58,580 nucleotides of DNA from Seminavis robusta (taxonomy: Eukaryota > Bacillariophyta > Bacillariophyceae > Naviculales > Naviculaceae). Below, piece by piece: positions 1 to 8,832 of the stretch (position 1 is the stretch's first letter; each line of letters starts with the position of its first letter). The DNA lies in the NCBI GenBank assembly GCA_903772945.1, contig CAICTM010000575.1:1-58580 (forward strand). The letters run 5' to 3'. Under the pieces are notes generated by a model, which saw only the letters and a list, made by a program, of their open reading frames with translations, was not told the DNA's origin and ran no database searches. Position numbers and translations under genes: made by a program.

Positions 1-2606
1 GAGGCATTCAGCCACTTGACAAGCTGATCGCGGGTCATGTTGCCTAGAGAGTCCAAGTCAATTCCATTGCCCTCAAAGTCACCTATCCCTTCATGATCTT
101 TGAAGGTGATTGAGTACCTGTTATCTGAACACAATAGTGTCAACAGCTGCATGACCAGGGGAATAGGCATTGCTGAGGTGGCTGGATTCATTGTCTCAAT
201 GCGAACCCCAAAGTAGTGTGTTTTGTGGCTCCTTGCACCATCGTTGGCATCCTCAAAGCTTTCCTCGTCGTCATCCCTCATAGGAGCTCCATTGTCGTCA
301 TCCTGGTTGCCATGGGTGTTGGATTCATTTGCGCTCTCATCCGCATCAAGAGCCATGGGATTGGCAGCACCAAGTGAAGCAGTGGCGGCATCTTGCTTGG
401 ACTCCTGAATGGTCATGGTGATAATGCCTGGGATCGAGGGAACATCAGTATCAGGAGCTGGTTCCAGTAGACCCAAGGACTTTGCTCTCTGATGAATCTC
501 TCTAGGCAATGGACAGTGGGTTCTCTGTAGCTCGAGAAGGGAGTTCCTAACACAGACAGAGGCAGTGGCATTGGCTGGGTCGTTGGGAACAAGGACTGCT
601 AGTTCTGTTTCAAGATAAGTGAGTATCTTTGCTGGATCTGCCTTCCACTTGCAGAGGAAACACAATGGGTCTTGAGGTCTAGAGATCGATAGCTGTTGAC
701 AGAAGCAGCGCTGAGAGCTGTGACTGAATGATCTCGGATCCGGTTGATCTGCTGGCTGAGTGGCATCTAGCGGCTGGGTGGTGATTTGGCTCTTGGGTGG
801 TGCATCGGTGGAGTTGATAGCTGGTGCCTCCAATGACTTCTGTTGATCCTGGTTTTCACTGCTGTCAACAGTGTTGAATAGAGGGGCTAGGTGCTTGACC
901 GGAAGGGAGATATCCTGGTTATCATAGGACCTGTTGCAGGAGTAGCAGTAATGACCAGGTAGGGAATCCTCATGAGTGCCCAGCTGAGTTGTGGTGGCAT
1001 CAATGCAATGCAGTTCAGTGGCTTCCATGAGACCATGGCATTGTGGACAGTAGAAAGGAGTAGGTGTTGGATCTCCACAAACAGTGGTCTCATCTGGGGA
1101 TTGAGCGGCTGTCACAACGAATAGGTCCTGCTTCCTTGCCATGTCTTGAAGATGCTGGATGCCTGCCGTGATCTCGTCGTCAGTAGGGTCAGTGGTGGTG
1201 CCATGCCTCAATGTGGGTCCATTTGAAGATAGCAGGAGTGTCAATGGTGAAGTGGACCGAGTATCTGTAGCCAAAGGACCATCGAGAGGGATGAATTGTC
1301 TGCAGGACTCACAATAATGAGTGGGTTCGATTGTGGTTTGCTTTCCAAGAATCTCCGCCGCGAAGTTACTCAAAGACATCATCTTTGGGGTAATCATTGT
1401 ATTGCAATCCGGGCATAGTAAAGGAATTGTTCCAGTTTGTTGGACATCATCGGTGTTGTCAGTGGCAGCCATTGTATTGGTTGTGTTGTAGGTGTCTGGG
1501 GTTGTGAGATCAATCGGTGTTTGATCGGTCCCTGTACCAGTTGCCATTGTTGGGCTTGTGGTGGGAGTGTGATTGGCGATCGTCGTGGAGTCGTCCGACT
1601 TCATTGACGATTTGTCATTCAGATATCGTTGGATTGATTGCTTCAGGCGATACTTGGATTTCGTAGTAGATGCAACACCGTGTTTTCCTGTGATCTGTGT
1701 CATTCCATAATCCTTTGGATTATTGCGAGCGGATTCGATAGTGTGTATCAATCCAGTTGTGATGTGAGCAGTGGAAGGATCAGTAGATTTCCATCCGCCT
1801 ATTAGTGCGTTTGCAGGTGCAGTACTGTTTTGTTGGAGTTTCGATTCTTGATGTAAGTGTGGCCAGGCTGCCTCATCGGAGATATCGAAAGTGGTTGATC
1901 GTCGTTGCATTTGCTTGTGTTGTTTGTTGCGTCTCTGCTGTTTCGTCGTAACGCTGGTTGGCTGGGCGCCTGGTTCCCATGATACTGGAGACTGTTGGCT
2001 TGACGAAATGACGAGTATCGGGGGCAATGGAAGAGGATCTGGTTGAATAATTTTTTGATGTTTGTTGGATCTGACTGAGGGGCGGCGCTTAGTTGCGATT
2101 TCGTGGGGGATGCTGTTAGAGGAGTTTTTGTTCTTCCTAGGTGGTGTCTTCTTTGTGTCGTTGATCTTGGTCTCCGCAATGGAGTCAGAACCGATTGTAT
2201 CGAGGGTATTAAGGGATTCGTTATCACTGTTGTGTTGGAATTGCAGGAGCCACTGATCGTTGCATTCCACAAGGGCGGAAAATCTATTGGAATGTGTTGG
2301 TTGCGTTCTTGATGGTGATGATAGCTTGACACCGTGGAGTTTCGCTTGTTGCATCGGTGTTGTTTTCTTGCTTGGCAGGATAATCGAGAATGCATCATTT
2401 GGTCCATTCCAATCAGGTCTAGTGGCATAATCGCTACCAAAAGAAAGATCTCGCTGGCTGTTGGGGCTTGTTTTCGGCATTTTTAAGGTCGATTCAGTTG
2501 GATCCAATGGTGGGCTACCTCGAATGGGTGGTCTACAAGAGGTCTTCATGGTCGAGACGGTCTTTTCTGGACTTGAACGGCGTCGAAAGGAGCCAGGAGG
2601 CGCCAT
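1..2606 (-). CDS. Uncharacterised protein with paired zinc-ribbon-like Cys motifs (3' end off window)
   Basis: Reading the minus strand from an ATG at 2606-2604 gives an open frame of 868 codons that leaves the window at position 1 without a stop. The N-terminal half is Ser/Thr/Pro/Gln-rich and basic. Two similar modules follow: CPDC (residues ~398-401) paired with HYCESC about 32 residues later, and CPQC (~519) paired with HYCYSC about 33 residues later. Each has the spacing of a four-Cys zinc ribbon. A further Cys cluster lies near 630-650, then an acidic stretch. The last ~75 visible residues look like a globular domain. An in-frame TGA lies just upstream of the chosen ATG. I do not recognise the family. 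Long single-exon frames of this composition also occur in diatom retroelement ORFs, so a mobile-element origin is possible but unproven. Confidence 0.6.
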   Translation of the reverse strand, partial: MAPPGSFRRRSSPEKTVSTMKTSCRPPIRGSPPLDPTESTLKMPKTSPNSQRDLSFGSDYATRPDWNGPNDAFSIILPSKKTTPMQQAKLHGVKLSSPSRTQPTHSNRFSALVECNDQWLLQFQHNSDNESLNTLDTIGSDSIAETKINDTKKTPPRKNKNSSNSIPHEIATKRRPSVRSNKHQKIIQPDPLPLPPILVISSSQQSPVSWEPGAQPTSVTTKQQRRNKQHKQMQRRSTTFDISDEAAWPHLHQESKLQQNSTAPANALIGGWKSTDPSTAHITTGLIHTIESARNNPKDYGMTQITGKHGVASTTKSKYRLKQSIQRYLNDKSSMKSDDSTTIANHTPTTSPTMATGTGTDQTPIDLTTPDTYNTTNTMAATDNTDDVQQTGTIPLLCPDCNTMITPKMMSLSNFAAEILGKQTTIEPTHYCESCRQFIPLDGPLATDTRSTSPLTLLLSSNGPTLRHGTTTDPTDDEITAGIQHLQDMARKQDLFVVTAAQSPDETTVCGDPTPTPFYCPQCHGLMEATELHCIDATTTQLGTHEDSLPGHYCYSCNRSYDNQDISLPVKHLAPLFNTVDSSENQDQQKSLEAPAINSTDAPPKSQITTQPLDATQPADQPDPRSFSHSSQRCFCQQLSISRPQDPLCFLCKWKADPAKILTYLETELAVLVPNDPANATASVCVRNSLLELQRTHCPLPREIHQRAKSLGLLEPAPDTDVPSIPGIITMTIQESKQDAATASLGAANPMALDADESANESNTHGNQDDDNGAPMRDDDEESFEDANDGARSHKTHYFGVRIETMNPATSAMPIPLVMQLLTLLCSDNRYSITFKDHEGIGDFEGNGIDLDSLGNMTRDQLVKWLNA

Positions 2607-2896
2607 GGTGGACCTTTCCTGTACCTGGTATGCTCATCCCAGAACTTGCTGATTCTTGTTGCTTTGGCTCTATCTCTTGGATGAGACACAAAGTGTGGAT
2701 TCTCGGGGAGTAATCTCTTCAAGTCTGCAGCAGAAAAGACGCGAACTCTTTCCTTGGTTTGCTGCTTCCTATCACCATCAAACTCATAGGGGAATCCCAA
2801 CTCATCCACAAGAAGTAGTTTGTTGTTGCAAAACTCTCTGAGATAGTGTAGGATTGGATGGATCCCCTCCTTCTTGGCTGCTGCTTTGGGCTACTT
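2546..2896 (-). pseudogene. Protein-like ORF fragment overlapping the start of the left-edge gene
   Basis: On the minus strand an open stretch begins after a TAG at about 2895 and ends at a TGA at 2546. It has convincing protein-like composition (for example LLLVDELGFPYEF and NPHFVSHPRDRAKATRISK). It contains no ATG near its start. It overlaps the first ~20 codons of the 1-2606 frame in a different phase. No intron with good GT/AG ends joins the two. It could be an upstream exon whose link I cannot see, or the 5' part of the same gene cut off by a frameshift. No family recognised. Confidence 0.35.
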
Positions 2897-2899
2897 CTG

Positions 2900-3460
2900 T
2901 TGTCCCCCAAACACACTAAATACCCTTGCACCGTTGCTGGCCATTGTCTCTGTTGCTTTCACTAACCAGCTAGCTATTATACCAAGCTATCTTGCTTTAA
3001 AATGGTTTTGCCTCACATTCATTATCTGGCAACTCGAGGACATCTGGCAACTCGACGAGGAATCTGGCAACGCGAGAATCAAATCTAGCGACGCTAGAAT
3101 CAATCTCGCGAAGATACATTGAGCTCTACAAATATTTAAAGGTTTGGAGAGCGTGTCACGAAACCTTGATATTAAGAAATATCTTAACAGAGGGTGTATT
3201 GTAGCGTTCGTCCGTATCGTAGCGTATCGTAGAGCCTGGTACTGAAGGAGCATTCAGTACCAGGCTCTACGATACCCTACGATACACCTTTGTACAGTGT
3301 TTTCTATAGTAAACCTCTGTAACCACTCTGATTTCTGCGTGAGGTATCGCAGCTCCCGCTGACTTAGATTGAATCATTCGATTGTTGGGACCATTGCAAA
3401 GAAGAGCTACAGAGCTACAGAAGACAATCAATTAATTGGTGAACAGGGCAGGACAAGACA
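2900..3460. other. Intergenic stretch with short repeats and a strong inverted repeat
   Basis: No gene seen. It holds a run of diverged direct copies of ATCTGGCAACTCGA-like units at about 3027-3110, then the inverted repeat at 3214-3285. It serves as the upstream region of the transglutaminase-like gene at 3461. Confidence 0.6.
3214..3285. repeat. Inverted repeat, 33-nt arms with 6-nt loop
   Basis: Arms at 3214-3246 and 3253-3285 are reverse complements with one mismatch. The loop is GGAGCA. The inner 22 bp of each arm are perfect. It sits about 175 bp upstream of the ATG at 3461. Confidence 0.9.
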
Positions 3461-4603
3461 ATGCGAGGTAGATTCCTAACGCGACAACTGCTGGGCAAAT
3501 TCTGGCTGCCTGTGTTACTGCTGGCATGCTCTGGGTTGATGTCTGCTCTGGCAACAAGCCTCTCTGAAGAATGCAGGAGCCAGGGCAACACTGTCCAGTG
3601 GAGGACCAGCACTAAGAGTAGGAACAGTATTACTAGTACTGCCAGCAGTGCCCCACAACAGCAGCGAAGCTTGCAGCAAAAGAAAAGTGGCGTATATAGT
3701 TGCCACCGTCAATCGTTGGACAGTGCTAAAAGACAGGCTTTGGGTTTTTTGCGAGATCACGTCATGGAGTTTGATAAGGCCAAGTTGAATACGCTGGGAT
3801 TTGGAGCCCGCAATGGCACTGATGATGACCCTGATGGCTTGGACAAGGGACTTGTTGGAACGACAATTGATCTCGCCTTTCAAGCCAAGCTGAAGCATCC
3901 CTGGACAGACGCGCTCCCACAGGAGATTTTTTACGAATATGTCTTGAACTATGCCAACTTGAATGAGGCTAGATCCAATTGGAGACAATTGCTGTGGGAT
4001 ATTCTGGACCCATTGGTAGTACATGAGCAACAACTGCAACTCACAGAATCACAATCTACTACTGCCAGTGACACATTGACGCTCAACGATGTTGTCCGAC
4101 TGGTCAACCAAAAATTGTGGAGTGCCTTTCCCGGAGACAACACCATCTACTTTCGATCGGGACAAACTCCACTGATATTTGATCCTCTTTCTGTCATTGC
4201 GTTTGGATATGCTAGTTGTACTGGATTGGCCATACTCCTGGTCAATGCCTTGAGGACTGTGGGCGTTGCAGCTCGTGTTGTAGGCACTCCCGCATGGAAC
4301 GGAAAACGAGACAAGGGAAATCACAACTGGGTGGAAGTCTACCATGAGGGAGAATGGACATTTCTCGAGCCATCCGCCAATCAAACACATGTCAATGATC
4401 TTGAAACCCAACCTTGCAGTTTCTGGTTTTGCAACCCAGGTCACTTTCCAAGCGCTGGCGACAACACGACAAACGTGTACGCGGCTCGTTTGGTGTTTTC
4501 ATCCAAGGATAGCTACTGTCCCATGGCGTGGGAATGGGACTGCCGTGACGTACCAGGTGAAGACCGAACAGAGTTCTACCAACGCTCGTGCTCTCAATGC
4601 TAA
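3461..4603 (+). CDS. Secreted transglutaminase-like cysteine protein
   Basis: 380 residues, single exon, stop TAA. The start is the first ATG and opens a signal peptide (basic residues, then a hydrophobic segment at ~14-31), so the protein should enter the secretory pathway. A Ser/Gln-rich linker follows. The catalytic fold is at ~150-310: a conserved-looking IFYEYVLNYANLNEARSNWR segment (~156-175), Cys253 in GYASCTG, His288 in NHNWVEVY and Glu303 in FLEPS. That matches the Cys-His-Asp order of the transglutaminase-like superfamily. The usual Asp is Glu here, so activity is uncertain. The C-terminal ~65 residues hold six Cys that could form disulfides. These proteins cleave or cross-link amide bonds, but the substrate cannot be told. 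The sulfite oxidase gene converges on it from downstream. Confidence 0.8.
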   Translation: MRGRFLTRQLLGKFWLPVLLLACSGLMSALATSLSEECRSQGNTVQWRTSTKSRNSITSTASSAPQQQRSLQQKKSGVYSCHRQSLDSAKRQALGFLRDHVMEFDKAKLNTLGFGARNGTDDDPDGLDKGLVGTTIDLAFQAKLKHPWTDALPQEIFYEYVLNYANLNEARSNWRQLLWDILDPLVVHEQQLQLTESQSTTASDTLTLNDVVRLVNQKLWSAFPGDNTIYFRSGQTPLIFDPLSVIAFGYASCTGLAILLVNALRTVGVAARVVGTPAWNGKRDKGNHNWVEVYHEGEWTFLEPSANQTHVNDLETQPCSFWFCNPGHFPSAGDNTTNVYAARLVFSSKDSYCPMAWEWDCRDVPGEDRTEFYQRSCSQC

Positions 4604-5590
4604 ACAAAGGAGCAACAGGGCAATGACTATTGGGGCAGATCGTTCACACGAGAAGAACAGGCGTCTAGTACATGTAATGGTAGTGACATGAATTTGCTAC
4701 AAAGCTACAGCCATATTGTGTTCACATCATATGCATTTCATCACCAAGTACCTCGCCGCGATTAAATCATCAATCAGGCCCCATCCAAAGCGAATCACTC
4801 ATGGCAAAGATCATCCCACACCTGTGTGGAGAAGGGAACGACATTGCTGTCCAACAACTTGCAGTAAACATGAAGCCCCGAACTCCCAAGCTGAATCTAC
4901 CCGTTGCGTCATCACCTACCGTACCGTCAACTGCCAAATGCATTGGTCTTCTTTTGGTCCTTGCAGCTGAGCTGGAATATTCACTTTGTAAGCCTTGTAG
5001 CCCGTCGGGGCTCTAGAGAGAGGAATCCAATGAGATGTCTAACTCAATTTCTGTGTAGTTCTAAACACCATCAATGGTTCCCAATGCAAACATTCATGGT
5101 CCAAATTGTAATCTTGGGCACAAAAATGTTGGGACAAGCGCATGGACAAGCATTCCACTGCGAAAGGCGCCTTCAATGACAATGTCTTTGGGTTATCCCA
5201 AGAAGAAACCTTGCTATCTAAATACGCAACGTACCCATTCAGGCCGCTTGCTTTGCCTCGGCAGAGTCCATATGATCGATCTGGGACTCAAACAAGGTCA
5301 AGTAACAAACTTCATGGTTGGGAAGAAAATGTGTTTGATCGTGGAAGAAAACAGTACGACACTGGAGCGATCTCCTGGCCATGGCGTGGCTGCCACGAGG
5401 ACGGGAGACCCACTATGATTGCACAACCATCAAACAGCATTGCTAATGTAAAAGTACTGAATGCATTAGAGGTCTTTAGCTGTGTAATGGTACTGGGTAC
5501 CGGTTGCTATTGGCTACACACTGTGTCGGCATGGTGTGGCTTGGACGCCAATGCAACAGGGGAAGAATGTGTGGTTCGCTCCGTGCGTCC
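4604..5590. other. Convergent intergenic region
   Basis: This lies between the 3' ends of the transglutaminase-like gene (plus) and sulfite oxidase (minus). The short open frames here lack protein-like composition or splice signals. I see no RNA gene or repeat. Confidence 0.5.
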
Positions 5591-7902
5591 TTACTTGTCC
5601 ATGCCTCTCTTGCGGGGATCATTCTTGTGGTCCTTGTCAACCATCCAACCACCAAGTCCCCATTGCCTATCAAAGTGACCACCACTCGGAGTGTTGCTGA
5701 ATCCAAACTCAGATTCGGGGCGCTTGGCATCACCTTGATTCAACGAAGGGTCAAGTTCTACCTTGGAGTGGTACCAATGGTTGATGGCAATTCCACGCGG
5801 GTTCCAATAAGGGGCCATTTTCTCGGGCTGGACATTGAACGCAGAGTCCACAGCTTTGGAAGTCAGATCGAGATTGACCTTCTCACCACGCTTCAGTTTC
5901 TTCTGAATTTCTTCTGGCAACTTCAGGGTAGCATAGAATTGAGTCCAAGCCCAATGGTGGTTGTAGCGTTGATCAATGGGCTTGAACAGCTCTGCAGCGG
6001 TCCAGTTCTTGCCTCCGTCAATGGAGACATCAACTCGCTCAATCTTTCGGCCTCCACCAGACCACGAGACACCCTTCAAAGTGATTTCACGGGCGTTCTT
6101 GGCTCCAATGGTAGCGTTCTGCGGTGGGTTACAGACAAAGGACGTTACTGGCTGCTCGTGAATAATTGGACCCTGGTCAAGGCGTGCTGGTGGCCACTCC
6201 GCAAGGTCTAATTCGGGAGGGATGAATGCAATGTAAGTTGTTCGGTTCTCTAGTCGAAGACAAGACACAGGGCGTGCAAGAGAAGCCTACCTTTCTCAAA
6301 CGTAATATCTGGAGCGAAATGACGGTATGACTTGCACTGGTAGCTCTTCTTGGACTCTTCGTTGCTCAGGATGATCTTGTGAATCCACTTCACTTGTCGA
6401 GCTCCAACGTGCCCTGGGATCAACATTCGTACAGGGTAGCCTGTTCAATGAAATAGGAGGTGGGAGAGGTTGACAAAAGGTAGCAAAGAGCAGAGATTGT
6501 GAGGCAAGAAAGGATAGAATCTCCTTGATCAGTGTCGTTTCGTACCATGATCTCTAGGCAAGTCTTCACCATTCATCTCATATGCTAGAATAACCTCGCC
6601 AAGGCCGTCAAAAGCCTTCTCAACTGGGAAAGAGCCACCGTATGTGTAACCTGTCTCATCCTGGTCGTATCCTTCCATCTGGACGTGCTTCACGCCCCCT
6701 GGGGGCAGCTTCTCGCCCAAGGCAAGGGCATCAACATCCCATCCACAATCCTCAAGTACATCGCGAAGCTTGACACCTCCCCACTTTGCCGTCGACATGG
6801 CTCCGATAACCCAATGAGGGCTGATAAAGATCTTGTGTTCCTTGTCGTGAAGATCTTCGCGACGATTGCCGGCACACTGTAACGTTGTGATGACTTCATG
6901 CTTTTTGAACTTGGTCTTGAGATCCTTAAGGGTGTAGACAATCTTTTTCTTCTTAAGACCCTTTCCTTTAATGATCAATCTGTATTCTTCTGGACAGAGA
7001 TCTGGCACGGCAAGGTGGTTCCTCGTGTAGAATAGCTCATTGGGCGTAATGTAGCTCTCCGTCAAGCGTTCAATGCGAGGCTCGCCATTGAACGGCTTCG
7101 AAGTTGCAGGGAGAAGATCCGGGTGACGGATAGGGTCAGTCTCGAACATGTCCCCATGAGTAAATTCTCGAGCTTTCTCGTCATCTTCGGGTGACAAGTT
7201 GCCAATCCTATACTTCTCCATCCACTGAATGACATGGCCTCGAAAATGCTGGCGATAAATGTCCCTATAGGTGGTTGTAGTTGAGGTGAGGAATAATTTA
7301 TAGCAGGACAAGCGTGACAAGACCTGCCTTTTTGCACGTACCAGTAGGGCTCCAAGTCTTGACCTGCAGCCATGAGAAGGCGCTTCGCAAGAAAAAAAAT
7401 CGAAAAATGCGTAAGTTTGCACTCAGCTTGGCGGAGGCAACAAAAATTAGGCAATCTGATTACTCACTGGTGCTCCTCCAGGGTGCCCGTTGAGGAAGAA
7501 CGACATGTCATAGACTGCACCGCGGAAAGTATACCACATGTCGCCTTCATCGTTGTGTTCTGCGACCTGTTCCAGTGGGATAGTTGGGAGATCGGGGCGT
7601 TTGGGCGGCAGGTTGTCGGCTGCAATAGAGTAAAACTTGGACTGGGACGGCTTTCGGATTTCAACTGAGACAGGCTTGGGCTGCCAGTAGTCAGATGATT
7701 CCGCAAGGGTCACGGCTCCAGCCGAGAACACCCCTGCGAGAGCAGCTAATCCTACCGCTCCAGCGTTCTTGAACGTGTTGTCACCTTGTTCTCCCGCAGA
7801 GGTGCTCAGGGCTTTCAAGAGCTGATTTTGAGCACCCACGGCACGGGGGCCATTTCGAAGCAAAGTTTGGGCAGTTTTTCTGATTCCTTGGCGTAGCAAC
7901 AT
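5591..7902 (-). CDS. SUOX: Sulfite oxidase, mitochondrial, cytochrome b5 and molybdopterin domains
   Basis: Five exons: 7902-7468, 7382-7342, 7264-6546, 6440-6291, 6249-5591 (667 residues). All introns are GT-AG, 41-105 nt, and phases agree. It oxidises sulfite to sulfate using molybdenum cofactor and haem. Residues 1-40 form an Arg-rich amphipathic presequence, then a hydrophobic segment, consistent with targeting to the mitochondrial intermembrane space. The cytochrome b5-like domain (~105-190) carries HPGGAP with the first haem ligand. The Moco domain starts near 230 and contains TLQCAGNRR, whose Cys ligates Mo, and the PGHVGARQVKW motif. The C-terminal dimerisation domain (~470-640) includes WSGGGRKIERVDVSIDGGKNW. 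It is longer than animal enzymes (~545 residues), mainly at the N-terminus. The haem-domain exon splits the codon of Trp in LEPYW, which supports the splice model. Confidence 0.93.
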
Positions 7903-8832
7903 TCTGTTTTATTGGAAATAATTGTTTTGGTTTAGTTTTATGGGCTGCAGAAGATACCTTTCGCCTGATGTCAACTTGCCCAGCAACTGAAATCCAAGTT
8001 GATTTCGGCCTTCGCAAGCAAAATGTGATGCTGGTTTCAGCGTTTCGGCCAGTACCGGTGTACCATACGGTACCGAAAAGATTCTCTGCCTGTTTTGACT
8101 GTGGAGACACTGTAGAGCCTTTGTTGTTCGGTGTGTTCCTTCGATGCTTATGTGCCGGAAGTTTGGAGCACGTGTATACTTTGAAAACACAGGAGCCAGT
8201 TCTCCCACTCCCAACAAATCCAGAACAGCAAGCATGCATTGAAACGAAAAAGCAAAGGTCTCAATGTGCGACTCAAGATTAGTGCTTTCTCTTGGTGGGA
8301 GTTGGGAGAGAGGTGCGGCAGAAGGACCAAGTCAGTGTGGGAGCCAACGGTGAAGGGGTACGGGTACCGGCACCGGACCAGCGGCAGGCTCCATGGTGGG
8401 AGAAGTTGATGGAACTGGTTGCGGCCTGGACAGCATGAAGGTGGCGAAGCATGGAATCGGACTACCACCTTTCACCAGGGGCCGCACGGAGGTAGCCCAA
8501 TGCTGGCCCATACCGGTAGTAGTGCCTTGACAGCAAGGGGCAGAGCGAGCGGGCGGAAAGAAGGCGGAAGACAACGTTGATGCCCACGACTGTTTTGATG
8601 GAGTTGGCAGCGTGTTTGATTGCCCTGTTGCATCATCGACTATAAAATAGACAAGTAGACAACGCTCCGGCCATTCCTCTCGGCAGGCAGCTATGACGGA
8701 TGGTACCAGATACAATAGTCATAAACGTCTGAAAACGGAAACAAAGTCTCTCTAGAAATATATATTACCAGCAATTTCCAATCCATGCAATTCTTGTCAT
8801 TCGCTCACCATGTACTCGTGTGTTGTAGTGGC
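7903..8832. other. Intergenic region with GTAC palindromes
   Basis: This separates the 5' end of sulfite oxidase from the 3' end of the FadE-type gene. No coding sequence supported. It holds several short palindromic motifs, such as GTACCGGTGTACC near 8053 and GGGTACCGG near 8360. Confidence 0.5.
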
